Notes: generated from the letters alone by a model not told the origin. DNA of 64,000 bases from an uncultured Roseateles sp. (GCF_913777145.1 NZ_CAJYPS010000004.1:1-64000); one strand, 5' to 3'. Positions 18,801-28,561 are shown, counted from the stretch's first letter. Numbers and translations: made by a program.

Positions 18801-19328
18801 ATGCCCTCCCCGCGCTCTCATCCCACCCTCGCCGCCGTGGCCTTCCATGCCTCGGCCGCCCATTGGTACCGCCCTGGCCATGCGCCCAGCCTGGTCGAGC
18901 CCCACACCACGCAGGAACTGCTGTGGGTGCGGGTGGGGGCGCTGGACTATGCGCTGCCGCTGATCCAGGTGGAGAGCCTCAAGCACCATCGTGAGGGCCA
19001 GGTCGCGCTGGAGGACGGCGCGGTTCTGGGCCGGCCGCCGTTGCTGCTGGATCTGGCGGAACTGCTGGGCCGCGAAGGAGGGCCGTCTGCACCGGCCCGC
19101 ACGGTGGTGGTGCTGGCGCGCGGCGAGCGGCGCCTGGGCCTGGTGGTGGACCAGGTGTTGGGGGCGCTCAAGGTGCTGGCCGGCGAGTGGCATCCCCCGG
19201 CCTGCCGCGGCGGTTTCGCGGACCGGCACTGCCTGGCCGAGACCCAGATCGGCGGCCGCGCGCTGCGGCTGCTGAGCGCCGATACCTGGTTCGCGCTGGC
19301 GGACTCCCCTTTCATTGTTCTCGCCTGA
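18801..19328 (+). CDS. CheW-domain adaptor protein
   Basis: A 175-residue protein with a CheW-like fold from about residue 38: LLWVRVGALDYALPLIQVES, then PPLLLDLAELLG, then TVVVLARGERRLGLVVDQVLG. It probably couples chemoreceptors to CheA. The N-terminal 35 residues are extra compared with canonical CheW. GGAG lies 7 bp before the ATG. A chemoreceptor gene begins 21 bp downstream, so the pair is likely an operon and the adaptor may be dedicated to that receptor. It is more divergent than housekeeping CheW, and a second cheW presumably exists elsewhere in the genome (inference). Confidence 0.8.
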   Translation: MPSPRSHPTLAAVAFHASAAHWYRPGHAPSLVEPHTTQELLWVRVGALDYALPLIQVESLKHHREGQVALEDGAVLGRPPLLLDLAELLGREGGPSAPARTVVVLARGERRLGLVVDQVLGALKVLAGEWHPPACRGGFADRHCLAETQIGGRALRLLSADTWFALADSPFIVLA

Positions 19329-19349
19329 TCAAGCCCCCGAGGAGGTCCC

Positions 19350-21089
19350 ATGAAACTCAATCTGCGCAACCGGCTGCTGTTGTCCTTCGGGGCGGTGTTG
19401 CTGTTGACGGTGCTGATGGCGCTGTGGTCCGCGCTGCAACTGCGTGCGCTGCGCGCCAACAGCGCTGAGCTCGCCCAAAACTGGCTGCCCAGCGTGCGTG
19501 TGCTGGCCGAGCTGGATCACATGCTGTTCTCCGTGCGTCTGGGCTATGTGCGGCTGGCGCTGAGCGAGGATGCCAAGGAGCGTCGTCTTGCCGACGACTC
19601 CATCCGCAAGAACACCGAGCTCTACGAGCAGGCCTGGAAGCGCTATACGGCGCTGATCAGCAGCGACGCCGAGCGCCAGTTGGCCGACGAGGTGGCCCGG
19701 GCCTATCAGCTCTATGCGGCCGATGGCGTGGAGATGCACCGTCTGATCGCTGCCGGTCAGCAGGACCAGGTGGTGGCCATGAACACCGGTGGCATGAAGC
19801 AGCGGGGCCGCGACGTGGCCGACCGTCTGGAGAAGGTCACCAAGATCAACCTGGACGGTGCCGTGGCCGAGGCCGCTGCCGCCGAGCAGACCTATGAGCG
19901 CGCGCTGCTGAGTGTCGGCACCGCCGCGGTGCTGGCGGTGGCGGTCGGGCTGGCGTTGGCCTGGCGCAATGCCTCCAACCTCGGTGGGCGCATCGGCCGC
20001 GCGTCGGCCGCTGCCACGCATTTCGCGGATGGCGACCTGACGCATGAGATCCGCGTCGAGGGCGGCGACGAGATCGCCGACATGCTGGCCGCGCTGGCCC
20101 GCATGCAGCAGCAGCTCAGCGGCATCGTGCTGGAGGTGCGCCAGAACGCCGAGAGCGTGGCCACGGCCTCGTCCGAGATCAGCCAGGGCAACCACGACCT
20201 CAGCAGCCGCACCGAGCAGCAGGCCTCGGCGCTGCAGCAGACCGCGGCGTCCATGGAGCAGATCAACGGCACGGCCCGCCACAACGCGGACAACGCCGCC
20301 CAGGCCAGCCAACTGGCGGACCAGGCCAGCGGCGTGGCCGAAACCGGCGGCGCGGTGGTGGGCGAGGTGGTGTCCACCATGCACGAGATCGAGCAGGCCT
20401 CGCGCGAGATGGAGGCCATCATCGGCGTCATCGACGGCATTGCCTTCCAGACCAACATCCTGGCGCTGAACGCCGCGGTGGAGGCCGCCCGTGCCGGCGA
20501 GCAGGGCCGGGGCTTCGCGGTGGTGGCCAGCGAGGTGCGCGCGCTGGCCGGCCGCAGCGCGGAAGCGGCCAAGCAGGTCAAGACGCTGATCCAGAAGAGC
20601 GTGGAGCAGGTCAGCGCCGGCTCCGAGCTGGCCGACCGCGCCGGCCGCACGATGCAGGAGGTCAAGACTTCGGTGCAACGGGTCAGCGACATCGTCGGCG
20701 AGATCGCGTCCGGCAGCCGCGAACAGATGAGCGGCGTCAGCCAGGTCAGCGAGGCGGTCTCGCACATGGATCAGGCCACGCAGCAGAACGCCGCGCTGGT
20801 GGAGGAGAGCGCCGCCGCGGCCGAGAGCCTGCGTCAGCAGGCAGACACCCTGGTGCGTGCGGTGGCGGTGTTCCGCACCGCGGGCGGCGCGCGCAGCGCC
20901 GCCCCGGCGCCGGCCATGCCGGTTGCCACGCCCAGGCCGGTCCTGGCCCGCGTGGCGGCCAGCCCGGCCGCCCCGCAGCGGCCATCGACGGTGGCCCGGC
21001 CCGACTTCGGTCGTCGCCTTGCCCGGAGCGCCGCGGCGCCGCAGCCGGCACTGGCCACCGGCACCGACGGCGACTGGACCTCGTTCTGA
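19350..21089 (+). CDS. Methyl-accepting chemotaxis protein with CheR-binding-like tail
   Basis: A 579-residue chemoreceptor. TM1 at about 9-28, a periplasmic 4-helix sensor (about 29-185), TM2 (about 187-208), HAMP, and the signalling domain with the tip [18 protein letters not shown]. An Ala/Pro-rich flexible linker (about 510-570) leads to the terminal pentapeptide DWTSF, which matches the xWxxF pattern of the NWETF-type tether for CheR/CheB. It is the only one of the three receptors here with such a tail. AGGAGG precedes the ATG. It follows the CheW-like gene, with which it probably works. Confidence 0.92.
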   Translation: MKLNLRNRLLLSFGAVLLLTVLMALWSALQLRALRANSAELAQNWLPSVRVLAELDHMLFSVRLGYVRLALSEDAKERRLADDSIRKNTELYEQAWKRYTALISSDAERQLADEVARAYQLYAADGVEMHRLIAAGQQDQVVAMNTGGMKQRGRDVADRLEKVTKINLDGAVAEAAAAEQTYERALLSVGTAAVLAVAVGLALAWRNASNLGGRIGRASAAATHFADGDLTHEIRVEGGDEIADMLAALARMQQQLSGIVLEVRQNAESVATASSEISQGNHDLSSRTEQQASALQQTAASMEQINGTARHNADNAAQASQLADQASGVAETGGAVVGEVVSTMHEIEQASREMEAIIGVIDGIAFQTNILALNAAVEAARAGEQGRGFAVVASEVRALAGRSAEAAKQVKTLIQKSVEQVSAGSELADRAGRTMQEVKTSVQRVSDIVGEIASGSREQMSGVSQVSEAVSHMDQATQQNAALVEESAAAAESLRQQADTLVRAVAVFRTAGGARSAAPAPAMPVATPRPVLARVAASPAAPQRPSTVARPDFGRRLARSAAAPQPALATGTDGDWTSF

Positions 21090-21243
21090 GCGCCGCGGAG
21101 CGCAAGACCTGACACGGCCCGGGGCGTCTGCCTCGGGCCGCGTCGCTTCAGCGACAGTGTTCACCCCGGGCCGGCGGCCGGGCAAAGGCCGATACGATCC
21201 GCGCACCAAGACAAGATGCGCCGAGCGCACGAGGCCTGGAGAC

Positions 21244-22281
21244 ATGGACCTGAGCATTGCCGCGATCCTGGGCCTGGACGGCCTCACGAATGGAGCGATC
21301 TACGCGCTGGTGGCGCTGGCCCTGGTGCTGGTGTTTTCCGTCACGCGCATCATCTTCATCCCGCAGGGCGAGTTCGTCGCCTTCGGCGCGCTGACGCTGG
21401 CGGCGCTGCAGGGTGGGCAACTGCCCGGCACCGTGTGGCTGCTGGTGCTGATGGCCGGCGGCGTCGCGCTGCTGGACCTGGCCGAGGCCTGGCGCGAACG
21501 CTGGCCGGCCGCGCGCCTGGGCCGACGCCTGCTGCGCACGCTGGCCGGCCCGCTGCTGGCCGGGGGCGCCACCGCCGCGCTGGCCGCCCAGCGCCTGCCG
21601 CTGCCGGCGCAGGTGCTGCTGACGCTGGCTGTGGTCACCGCGATGGGGCCGCTGCTCTACCGCCTGGCCTACCGTGCGCTGTCGGGCGCCAGCGTGCTGA
21701 CGCTGCTGATCGTGTCGGTGGGCGTGCATTTCGCGCTGACCGGCCTGGGCCTGGTGTTCTTCGGTGCCGAGGGCTATCGCAACCCGGCCTTCTGGGATGC
21801 CAGCTTCACGCTGGGGCCGCTGCTGCTGTCGGGCCAGACGCTGATCATCTTTGCTGCGTCGCTGGCGCTGCTGCTGGCCATGGCCTGGTTCTTCGGCCGC
21901 ACGCTGACCGGCAAGGCGCTGCGCGCCACCTCGGTGAACCGCACCGGCGCGCGGCTGATGGGCATCTCGGGTGATGCGGCCGGGGGCTTGAGCTTCACGA
22001 TGGCGGCCTTCATCGGCGCGCTGTCGGGCCTGCTGATCTCGCCGTCCACCACCATCTATTACGACACCGGCTTCCTGATCGGCCTCAAGGGCTTCGTCGG
22101 CGCGGTGTTCGGTGGCCTGGCCAGCTTCCCGCTGGCGCTGGCCGGCGCGGTGGGCGTGGGCCTGATCGAGTCCTTCGGCTCCTTCTGGGCCAGCGCCTTC
22201 AAGGAGGTCATCGTGTTCACCGTCATCCTGCCGGTGCTGCTGTGGCGGTCCTTCGTGGACCCTCACCATGAAGAGCATTGA
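21244..22281 (+). CDS. Branched-chain amino acid-type ABC transporter permease (LivH-like)
   Basis: A 345-residue inner-membrane permease with about 8-9 hydrophobic segments. It opens with [20 protein letters not shown] and has the LivH-type core [20 protein letters not shown] and [20 protein letters not shown]. It should form the translocation pore with the LivM half of the next gene. The start at ATG 21244 is chosen because upstream reading is low-complexity. The downstream gene starts about 10 bp after its stop (or overlaps it by 14 bp if an earlier ATG is used). The substrate cannot be deduced. Confidence 0.85.
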   Translation: MDLSIAAILGLDGLTNGAIYALVALALVLVFSVTRIIFIPQGEFVAFGALTLAALQGGQLPGTVWLLVLMAGGVALLDLAEAWRERWPAARLGRRLLRTLAGPLLAGGATAALAAQRLPLPAQVLLTLAVVTAMGPLLYRLAYRALSGASVLTLLIVSVGVHFALTGLGLVFFGAEGYRNPAFWDASFTLGPLLLSGQTLIIFAASLALLLAMAWFFGRTLTGKALRATSVNRTGARLMGISGDAAGGLSFTMAAFIGALSGLLISPSTTIYYDTGFLIGLKGFVGAVFGGLASFPLALAGAVGVGLIESFGSFWASAFKEVIVFTVILPVLLWRSFVDPHHEEH

Positions 22282-22291
22282 GGGCCGCGCG

Positions 22292-24082
22292 ATGAACAAG
22301 ACCCTGTTGTGGCTTGCGCTCGGCGCTGCCTGCGTGCTGGCCCTGCCGCTGCTGCCAGTGCCGGACTTCTGGATCACCCAGCTCAACTACATCGGCCTCT
22401 TCGCGCTGGTGGTGCTGGGCCTGGTGCTGCTGACCGGCGTGGGCGGGCTGACCTCCTTCGGCCAGGCGGCTTTTGCCGGCGTGGGCGCCTACGCGACCGC
22501 CTGGATCACCACCGCGCAAGGCCTGTCCCCCTGGTGGGGCCTGGCGCTGGGCCTGGGCGTGGCGCTGGTGCTCGCACTGGTGATCGGCGTGCTGACGCTG
22601 CGCATGTCGGGCCACTACCTGCCGCTGGCCACCATCTGCTGGTGTCTGGCGCTGTATTACCTGGTGGGCAACCTGGAGGTGCTGGGCAAGTACGACGGCC
22701 TGCTGGGCCTGCCGCCCATCACCATCGGCGAGTTCAGCTTCCAGAGCGAGCGCCGCATCTACGGGCTGATCTGGGGGGCGGCGCTGCTGGGCGCGCTGGC
22801 GCTGACGCGGCTGCTGGCCTCGCGGCCGGGCCGCATCATGCGGGCGCTCAACCACAACCGGGGCGGCGGCAGCACCATGCCCGAGGCCATGGGCGCGTCC
22901 ACCTTCCGCTACAAGCTCGCGATGTTCGTGATCGCGGCGCTGCTGGCCGCGGTGTCGGGCTGGCTGTATGCCCACATGCAGCGCAGCGTGAACCCCTCGC
23001 CCTTCGGCATCAAGTTCGGCATCGAATACCTGTTCATGGCGGTGCTGGGCGGCATAGGCACGGTGGGCGGCGCGTTTGTGGGCGCGGCGCTGGTGAAGCT
23101 GGCCGAAGACCAGCTCAAGGTCTGGCTGCCGCTGCTGTTCGGCGGCTCGGGCAACTACGAGATCATCGTGTTCGGCGTGGCGCTGGTGCTGGTGCTGCGC
23201 TTTGCGCCCGACGGCCTGTGGCCGCTGCTGCGCGGCCTGCTGGCGCGCGTGCTGCCGGCCGCCGCGGCGCCCGTGGTGAACGAAGGCGCCCAGCCGCTGC
23301 CCGCGCGCAGCCGGCCGGCGCGCGGCGAGGCGCTGCTGCAGGTGCAGGGGCTGCGCAAGCAGTTCGGCGGCCTGGCGGCGGTGAACGACATCAGCTTCGA
23401 GATACGCGCCGGCGACATCGTGGGCCTGATCGGCCCCAATGGCGCGGGCAAGAGCACCACCTTCAACCTGATCTCGGGCGTGCTGCCGCTGACCGCCGGC
23501 GAGGTCCGCCTGCGCGGCCAGGCCATGGGCGGACGGCCCAGCCGCGAGATCGCACGCGCCGGCCTGTCGCGTACCTTCCAGCACGTGAAGCTGGTGCCCG
23601 ACATGACGGTGCTGGAGAACGTCGCGCTGGGCTGCTATTTGCGCACCCGTGCCGGCACGGCGGCGGCCATGCTGGGCCTGGATCGCGCCGAGGAGGCCCG
23701 CGCCCGCGCCGAGGCGATGCGCCAACTGCGCCGCATCGGCCTGGAGGCCCAGGCCCACGAACTGGCCGGCAACCTGGCGCTGGGGCCGCAGCGGCTGGTG
23801 GAGATCGCCCGCGCGCTGGCCAGCGACCCGGCGCTGCTGCTGCTGGACGAACCCGCGGCCGGCCTGCGCCACAAGGAGAAGCAGGCGCTGGCCGAGGTGC
23901 TGCGCCAGCTGCGCGGGCAGGGCCTGTCCCTGCTGCTGGTGGAACACGACATGGACTTCGTGATGAACCTGACCGATCGCATCGTGGTGATGGAGTTCGG
24001 CCGTCACCTGATGCAGGGCACGCCGGCCGAGGTGCAGGCCAGCCCGGCGGTGCGCGCGGCCTATCTGGGGGCGGAGGAATGA
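22292..24082 (+). CDS. Fused LivM-type permease and LivG-type ATPase
   Basis: A 596-residue two-domain ABC component. Residues about 1-300 are a LivM-like permease ([20 protein letters not shown], then [18 protein letters not shown]). Residues about 345-596 are an ATPase with Walker [10 protein letters not shown], Walker [12 protein letters not shown] and the H-loop in LLVEHDMDF. The ABC signature reads LALGPQ instead of the usual LSxGQ. Fusion of these two subunits is known in the family but is not the usual form. I start at ATG 22292 because GAGG precedes it; ATG 22268 would give 604 residues and overlap livH. Its TGA overlaps the ATG of the second ATPase. Confidence 0.85.
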   Translation: MNKTLLWLALGAACVLALPLLPVPDFWITQLNYIGLFALVVLGLVLLTGVGGLTSFGQAAFAGVGAYATAWITTAQGLSPWWGLALGLGVALVLALVIGVLTLRMSGHYLPLATICWCLALYYLVGNLEVLGKYDGLLGLPPITIGEFSFQSERRIYGLIWGAALLGALALTRLLASRPGRIMRALNHNRGGGSTMPEAMGASTFRYKLAMFVIAALLAAVSGWLYAHMQRSVNPSPFGIKFGIEYLFMAVLGGIGTVGGAFVGAALVKLAEDQLKVWLPLLFGGSGNYEIIVFGVALVLVLRFAPDGLWPLLRGLLARVLPAAAAPVVNEGAQPLPARSRPARGEALLQVQGLRKQFGGLAAVNDISFEIRAGDIVGLIGPNGAGKSTTFNLISGVLPLTAGEVRLRGQAMGGRPSREIARAGLSRTFQHVKLVPDMTVLENVALGCYLRTRAGTAAAMLGLDRAEEARARAEAMRQLRRIGLEAQAHELAGNLALGPQRLVEIARALASDPALLLLDEPAAGLRHKEKQALAEVLRQLRGQGLSLLLVEHDMDFVMNLTDRIVVMEFGRHLMQGTPAEVQASPAVRAAYLGAEE

Positions 24083-24810
24083 GTGCCCTTCTCGAAGTCG
24101 CAGGCCTGCAGGCCGGCTACGGCCGCGCCGAGGTGCTGCAGGGCCTGGACCTGGTGGCGCCGCAGGGTCAGGTCGTGACCGTGATCGGCCCCAATGGCGC
24201 GGGCAAGTCCACGCTGCTGGGCGCGCTGATGGGCCTGATCCCGTCGCGCGCGCAGCGCCTGCAGTTCGACGGCCAGGACCTGCGCCGCCTGACGCTGGAG
24301 GAGCGCGTGCTGGCCGGCCTGGCGCTGGTGCCCGAGAAGCGCGAGCTGTTCGGCAGCATGAGCGTGGAGGACAACCTGCTGCTGGGCGGCTGGCGGCCGC
24401 GCAAGCTGGGCGACCGCCGCTGGCGCGAGGGGCTGGACAGCGTCTATGCGCGCTTTCCGCGGCTGAAGGAGCGGCGCGCGCAGGCGGCCGGCACGCTGTC
24501 GGGCGGCGAGCGCCAGATGCTGGCGTTGGGCCGCGCGCTGATGGGCCAGCCGCGCCTGCTGATGCTGGACGAGCCCAGCCTGGGCCTGGCACCGCTGATC
24601 GTGCGCGAGATCTTCGTCATCATCGAGCAGCTGCGCGCCAGCGGCGTCAGCATCCTGCTGGTGGAGCAGAACGCCCGTGCGGCGCTGCGCGTGGCCGACC
24701 ACGGCCATGTGCTGGAGACCGGCGAGCTGGTGCTGGGCGGCCCGGCCGAGCAGCTGGCGCGCGACCCGCGCGTGATCGAGACCTATCTGGGCGCGGGGCG
24801 CAAGGACTAG
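24079..24810 (+). CDS. Branched-chain-type ABC transporter ATPase (LivF-like)
   Basis: A 243-residue ATPase with Walker [10 protein letters not shown], an intact signature LSGGERQ, Walker B LLMLDEPSLGLAP (LivF type) and H-loop-region VEQNARAAL. It overlaps the preceding gene by 4 bp (ATGA). It completes an importer of three genes: permease, permease-ATPase fusion, ATPase. No periplasmic binding-protein gene is found within the window on either side, so the binding protein must be encoded elsewhere. The stop lies within an inverted repeat shared with the convergent methyltransferase gene. Confidence 0.88.
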   Translation: MSALLEVAGLQAGYGRAEVLQGLDLVAPQGQVVTVIGPNGAGKSTLLGALMGLIPSRAQRLQFDGQDLRRLTLEERVLAGLALVPEKRELFGSMSVEDNLLLGGWRPRKLGDRRWREGLDSVYARFPRLKERRAQAAGTLSGGERQMLALGRALMGQPRLLMLDEPSLGLAPLIVREIFVIIEQLRASGVSILLVEQNARAALRVADHGHVLETGELVLGGPAEQLARDPRVIETYLGAGRKD

Positions 24811-24841
24811 GGCCTGCGGCCGTCGTGTGAACAGGCCCTAG
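24807..24841. terminator. Bidirectional hairpin containing both TAG stop codons
   Basis: CTAGGGCCTG (24807-24816) and CAGGCCCTAG (24832-24841) are perfect 10-bp reverse complements with a 15-nt loop. The TAG stops of the livF-like gene (24808-24810) and of the methyltransferase gene (24840-24838 on the - strand) both lie in the arms. No T tract follows on either side. Confidence 0.6.
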
Positions 24842-25449
24842 CCCCGTCCCCACACCAGCAGCAGGTTGTTGGCCGGCATCTGCACGCGCTCGCGCAGCAC
24901 CAGGCCGACGGCGGCCGCCTCGCGGGCTACGTCGGCCAGGCGGCGCAGGCCCCAGGCGGGGTTGCGGGCCTTCAGGTCTTCGTCGAACGCGAGGTTGCTG
25001 GGCGCCGTGGGGTGGTCGTCTTCCAGATAGGGGCCGTAGGTGAAGAGCTGACCCCCGGGAGCCAGGTGTCGCGCCGCACCCTGCATCAGCGCGGCGGTGC
25101 AGGGCCAGGGCGCGATGTGGATCATGTTGGCGCAGAAGATCGCGTCCAGCTTTGTGGGCACGCCGGGCCAGCCGGGGGCGAGCACGTCCAGCCGCAGCGG
25201 GGGACTCACATTCGGCCGGTCGGCACACCAGGCGGCGATGGAGGCCAGCAGCGCATCATCGCGGTCGCTGGGCTGCCATTGCCAGCCGGGGAGGCCGGCG
25301 CTGCAATGCGCTGCATGCTGGCCGCTGCCGCTGGCGATTTCCAGCAGCAGGCCCTGGGGTGGCAGGTGCTGCTGCAGCGCGGCCAGGATGGGCGGCGCGT
25401 TGCGTTCGGCGGCGGGGCTGTGCAGGCGGTCGGGCAGGGCAGAACTCAT
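24838..25449 (-). CDS. DUF938-type class I SAM-dependent methyltransferase-like protein
   Basis: A 203-residue protein. It begins with RLHSPAAERNAPPILAALQQ, the DUF938 signature region, and has the SAM-binding loop LLLEIASGSGQHAAH (motif I, about 35-49). Later are LDAIFCANMIHIAPW and LAPGGQLFTYGPY, typical of this family. Members are assumed to be methyltransferases, but a substrate is not established. It lies convergent to the ABC transporter genes, separated by the stop-containing hairpin, and upstream of nothing obviously related. The start is the ATG at 25449. Confidence 0.82.
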   Translation of the reverse strand: MSSALPDRLHSPAAERNAPPILAALQQHLPPQGLLLEIASGSGQHAAHCSAGLPGWQWQPSDRDDALLASIAAWCADRPNVSPPLRLDVLAPGWPGVPTKLDAIFCANMIHIAPWPCTAALMQGAARHLAPGGQLFTYGPYLEDDHPTAPSNLAFDEDLKARNPAWGLRRLADVAREAAAVGLVLRERVQMPANNLLLVWGRG

Positions 25450-25477
25450 GGCCGCATTGTTGCTGCCCCGCCAGGGC

Positions 25478-26101
25478 TCAGGTCGGCACCAGCGAGTTCA
25501 CCGCCGCCAGCGCCCGCTGCACGGCGGGGCGGGCCTCGATGCGTTCGTACCACCGGGCCAGTCGGGGCGTGGCTTCCAGGTCCACGCCGGCGAAGGCGCG
25601 CCGCCACAGCCAGCCGAAGTGGGCGATGTCGGCGATGGAGTAGTCGTCTCCCGCCAGGTAGGGCGCCTGGCCCAGGCGCTGCTCCAGCAGGCCCAGCGTG
25701 CGGCGCGCCTCGCCGAGGAAGCGCTCGACTGCGGCCGGGTTGGGCTCGGGCGCCAGCTTCTGGAAGTAGCCGGCATTGCCAAAGGCCGGGCCCAGCGCCG
25801 AGGCGTGGAAGAACAGCCATTCAAAGGCGCGGGCACGCGCCTCGCCGTGTCGTGCCAGCAGCCGGGCGTCGGGATCCTGTTCGGCCAGATGCACCAGGAT
25901 GGCAGCGGATTCGGTGAGCACGAAGGCGCCGTCCTGCAGCACCGGCACCTTGCCGTTGGGATTGAGCGCCAGGAAGTCGGGTGCCTTCTGCTCGCCCTGG
26001 CGCAGGTTCACCGCCTGCAGCCGGTAGGGCAGGCCCAGTTCTTCCAGCGCGATCACGGCCTTGATGCTGTTGGGTGAGGCGAAGGCATGGAGGGTCAGCA
26101 T
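25478..26101 (-). CDS. Glutathione S-transferase family protein
   Basis: A 207-residue GST. The N-terminal thioredoxin-fold half shows SPNSIKAVIALEELGLPY, a cis-Pro in GKVPVLQDG and the glutathione gamma-Glu-binding TES motif (LTESAAILVHLAEQ). The all-helical C-terminal half contains YSIADIAHFGW. The active-site residue is probably a Ser or Asn of the SPNS stretch, as in Nu/Theta-like bacterial GSTs. It is the third gene of a likely leftward operon after an SDR and an AhpD-like gene (gaps 37 and 48 bp), all suited to handling electrophiles or peroxides. Confidence 0.88.
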   Translation of the reverse strand: MLTLHAFASPNSIKAVIALEELGLPYRLQAVNLRQGEQKAPDFLALNPNGKVPVLQDGAFVLTESAAILVHLAEQDPDARLLARHGEARARAFEWLFFHASALGPAFGNAGYFQKLAPEPNPAAVERFLGEARRTLGLLEQRLGQAPYLAGDDYSIADIAHFGWLWRRAFAGVDLEATPRLARWYERIEARPAVQRALAAVNSLVPT

Positions 26102-26149
26102 GACGAGTCCTGTAGGTGGGGCGCCCGGCGCCGGCCGGGCGCTTGGGGT

Positions 26150-26683
26150 TCAGAGCGCCGGGGCGGCCGGGAAGTCCACCGGCACCTGCGTGGTGGCGTG
26201 CAGGTAGTTGGAGATGATCTTGTCGCCCACCGCCATCACCACGTCGACCAGCTGTTCCTGGGTCCAGCCAGCGGCGAAGAAGGCGTCCAGCAGCGCCGGG
26301 TCGGCGCGGCCGCGCTCCTGCGCAATGTGGCGCGCCAGCCGGGCCAGTGCGTCCAGCCGCGGGTCGAAGCTCGCGGTGCCGCGGCGGATCTCGAGGATCT
26401 GCTCATCGCTGAAACCCACCATGCGGCCCAGCGCGGTGTGGGCGGCCAGGCAGTACTCGCAGTGGTTGACCTGGCTGACCACCAGGTTCACCACCTCGCG
26501 GGCCTTGCCGGTGATGCTGGACTTGGCGCCCTGCAGCGCCAGGTAGGTGGCCAGCGCGTGGCCGGACAGCGCGAAGGTGGCGTAGAGGTTGGGCACGAAG
26601 CCGAGTTGGCCCTGGAGCTGGTCGAAGATGGCCTGGTTGGCGGGGCTGACCTGGTCGCGGCGGGGGACTTGGATGGGGGTCAT
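26150..26683 (-). CDS. AhpD-like / carboxymuconolactone decarboxylase family protein
   Basis: A 177-residue protein with the CxxC peroxidatic motif and following His in VNHCEYCLAAHTAL (about 85-98), the hallmark of AhpD-like alkylhydroperoxidase-related proteins. A Trp-rich FFAAGWTQEQLVD segment near the C-terminus matches the truncated gene at the window start. It is probably a thiol-dependent peroxidase or a related oxidoreductase in the cytoplasm. It lies between an SDR and a GST gene in one operon. ATG 26683 was chosen because it begins MTPIQVPRRDQVSP; the frame upstream runs through the SDR gene out of its own frame. Confidence 0.87.
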   Translation of the reverse strand: MTPIQVPRRDQVSPANQAIFDQLQGQLGFVPNLYATFALSGHALATYLALQGAKSSITGKAREVVNLVVSQVNHCEYCLAAHTALGRMVGFSDEQILEIRRGTASFDPRLDALARLARHIAQERGRADPALLDAFFAAGWTQEQLVDVVMAVGDKIISNYLHATTQVPVDFPAAPAL

Positions 26684-26720
26684 GGAAGGTCCTTGTCGGG
26701 TTGAAGAATGGTTTGGGTGA

Positions 26721-27470
26721 TCACTGGGCGGTGTAGCCGCCGTCCACTGCGATGGACTGGCCGGTGAGGTAGCGGGCCTGGTCGCCAGCCACGAAGAGCA
26801 CGGTGGCGGCGATTTCGTCCACGGTGGCCGCGCGGCGGGTGGGCAGCGTGTCCAGCCAGCCGTCGCGGGCCTCGGCCGAGCCGGCGAAGCGGTCCAGCAT
26901 CGCGGTCTGCACCGGGCCGGGCGCCACTGCGTTGACGCGCACGCCGTGGGCGGCGCCCTCAAGCGCGGCGCTCTTGGTCAGGCCCTCGACCGCATGCTTG
27001 CTGGCCACGTAGACCGCCGCGCCCGCGATGCCCACCTGGCCGGCGATGGACGACAGGTTCACGATGGCGCCGTGGCCCTGGGCGCGCATCACGCGCATCT
27101 CGTGCTTGAGGCTCAGCAGCGTGCCCAGCACATTGGTGTCGAAGGTGGCGTGGTAGTTGTCGCCGGACTGATCCACCAGCAGGCCGTTCTGGCCTTCGGT
27201 GCCGGCGTTGTTGACCGCGATGTCCAGGCGGCCGAAGCGCTGCACGGCGCGATCGATCAGTTGGCGCACCTGGGCCTCGTCGCGCACGTCGGCGGCGACG
27301 AATTCCGCCTCGGTGCCCAGGGTGCGCAACTCAGCGGCCAGCGCCTGGCCCTCGGCCTCGCGACGGCCGCTGACGACCAGGCGGCCGCCCTGGCGGGCAA
27401 AGGCCAGCGCGGTGGCGCGGCCTATGCCGGTGAGGGCGCCGGTGATGAGGATGACGGGTGGGGTGTTCAT
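26721..27470 (-). CDS. Short-chain dehydrogenase/reductase
   Basis: A 249-residue classical SDR. It has the NAD(P)-binding TGALTGIG motif, an Arg pair suited to NADPH (SGRREAEG), the NNAG motif, the catalytic Ser in VNLSSIAGQ, YVASK (Tyr and Lys) and the C-terminal LTGQSIAVDGGY. It probably reduces a carbonyl or oxidises an alcohol; the substrate is not evident. It is the first gene of the SDR-AhpD-GST operon and is divergent from a LysR-type regulator, which most likely controls it. GGAG precedes ATG 27470. Confidence 0.9.
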   Translation of the reverse strand: MNTPPVILITGALTGIGRATALAFARQGGRLVVSGRREAEGQALAAELRTLGTEAEFVAADVRDEAQVRQLIDRAVQRFGRLDIAVNNAGTEGQNGLLVDQSGDNYHATFDTNVLGTLLSLKHEMRVMRAQGHGAIVNLSSIAGQVGIAGAAVYVASKHAVEGLTKSAALEGAAHGVRVNAVAPGPVQTAMLDRFAGSAEARDGWLDTLPTRRAATVDEIAATVLFVAGDQARYLTGQSIAVDGGYTAQ

Positions 27471-27555
27471 GTCGGGCTCCGCCGAGTTCGTTGGGATGGC
27501 TGTACTGTGATTCCCCCGCTCCATTGCCGGTAGCCGGTCTGATTTCCTATGATCT

Positions 27556-27570
27556 ATTCCAATTTGGAAT
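27556..27570. promoter_or_regulatory. Candidate LysR operator in the divergent SDR / lysR region
   Basis: ATTCCAATTTGGAAT is a 15-bp palindrome (7-bp arms around one T), ending 13 bp before the LysR-type start. It is an A/T-rich dyad in an otherwise G+C-rich gap, as expected for a LysR recognition site that autoregulates the gene and controls the divergent operon. Confidence 0.62.
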
Positions 27571-27583
27571 TTGTTGAGGCGCT

Positions 27584-28486
27584 ATGGACCGATGGCTGGC
27601 GATGCAGACCCTGGTGCGGGTGGTGGAGACCGGCAGCTTTTCCGCGGCGGCGCGCGAGCTGGGCAGCACCCAGAGCGCGGTCAGCAAGCAGGTGGCGGCG
27701 CTGGAGCGCGAGCTGGGAGCGCAGCTGCTGGTGCGCAGCACGCGCGCGCTGAAGCTGACCGAGCCGGGGGCGCGCTATGTGGAGCAGGCGCGGCGCCTGG
27801 TGGCCGAGGTGGCGGAGGCCGAGGCCGAGCTGCGTGCGGGCGAGCAGCAGCTGCAGGGCTGGCTGCGCGTGGCAGCCTCGGTGGCCTTCGGGCGGCTCAA
27901 GCTGCTGCCGCTGGTGCAGAGCTTTCTGGCCGCGCATCCGGGCGTCAAGGTGGACCTGCGGCTGGACGACGGCTTCGTGGACCTGATCGAGCAGGGCATA
28001 GACGTGGCGGTGCGCATCGGCGAGCTGCCGGACTCCAGCCTGGTGGCGCGGCGCGTGGGCACGACACGGCGTGCGGTGCTGGCCAGCCCGGCCTACCTGG
28101 CGCGCCACCCGGCGCCGCGCGTGCCGGCGGACCTGGTCGCGCACAACTGCCTGGTCTACAGCGAGCTCAGCACGCGCAATGTCTGGCGCTTCGTGGCCGG
28201 GCCGGGGGCGGACGCGCCGGTGGGGCAGGTGGAGGAGGTGTCGGTGGGCGGCAACCTGCAGACCAACAGCAGCGAGGTGCTGCGTGCGGCACTGCTGTCG
28301 GGCCAGGGCCTGGGCTATGTGCCGCTGTGGCTGCTGGAGCCCGAACTGGCCCGTGGCGAGGTGGTGGGGCTGCTGCCCGACTGGACGGTGCAGGACCTGC
28401 CCATCCACGCGGTCAGCCCGCCGCAGCGCCGGCAGTCGGCCAAGGTCAGGGCGCTGGTGGCGCACCTGGCCGGTGCCGGGCTCTGA
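27584..28486 (+). CDS. LysR-family transcriptional regulator
   Basis: A 300-residue LysR regulator. The N-terminal winged HTH (about 1-60) has TGSFSAAARELGSTQSAVSK and a conserved ELGAQLLVRSTR. The co-inducer domain (about 90-295) includes VDLRLDDGFVDLIEQGIDVA, the pattern of the CrgA/DmlR subgroup that often controls adjacent oxidoreductases. It is transcribed divergently from the SDR-AhpD-GST operon with a palindrome in the shared gap. The inducer is unknown; an electrophilic or quinone-like compound would fit the neighbours (inference). Confidence 0.88.
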   Translation: MDRWLAMQTLVRVVETGSFSAAARELGSTQSAVSKQVAALERELGAQLLVRSTRALKLTEPGARYVEQARRLVAEVAEAEAELRAGEQQLQGWLRVAASVAFGRLKLLPLVQSFLAAHPGVKVDLRLDDGFVDLIEQGIDVAVRIGELPDSSLVARRVGTTRRAVLASPAYLARHPAPRVPADLVAHNCLVYSELSTRNVWRFVAGPGADAPVGQVEEVSVGGNLQTNSSEVLRAALLSGQGLGYVPLWLLEPELARGEVVGLLPDWTVQDLPIHAVSPPQRRQSAKVRALVAHLAGAGL

Positions 28487-28496
28487 AAACGACCAG

Positions 28497-28553
28497 GCGC
28501 CCCGGGTTGAGCGGGGCGCTTGGTGGCAAGACCCGGCCCTCGCGGGCCGGTCT
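28497..28553. terminator. Two hairpins between convergent lysR and hydrolase genes
   Basis: The first stem pairs GCGCCCC (28497-28503) with GGGGCGC (28513-28519) over a 9-nt loop. The second pairs CCGGCCC (28533-28539) with GGGCCGG (28544-28550), extended outward by AGA/TCT across one bulged base. Neither has a T tract, but the pair fills the convergent gap and probably limits read-through in both directions. Confidence 0.5.
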
Positions 28554-28561
28554 CAAGGGGC

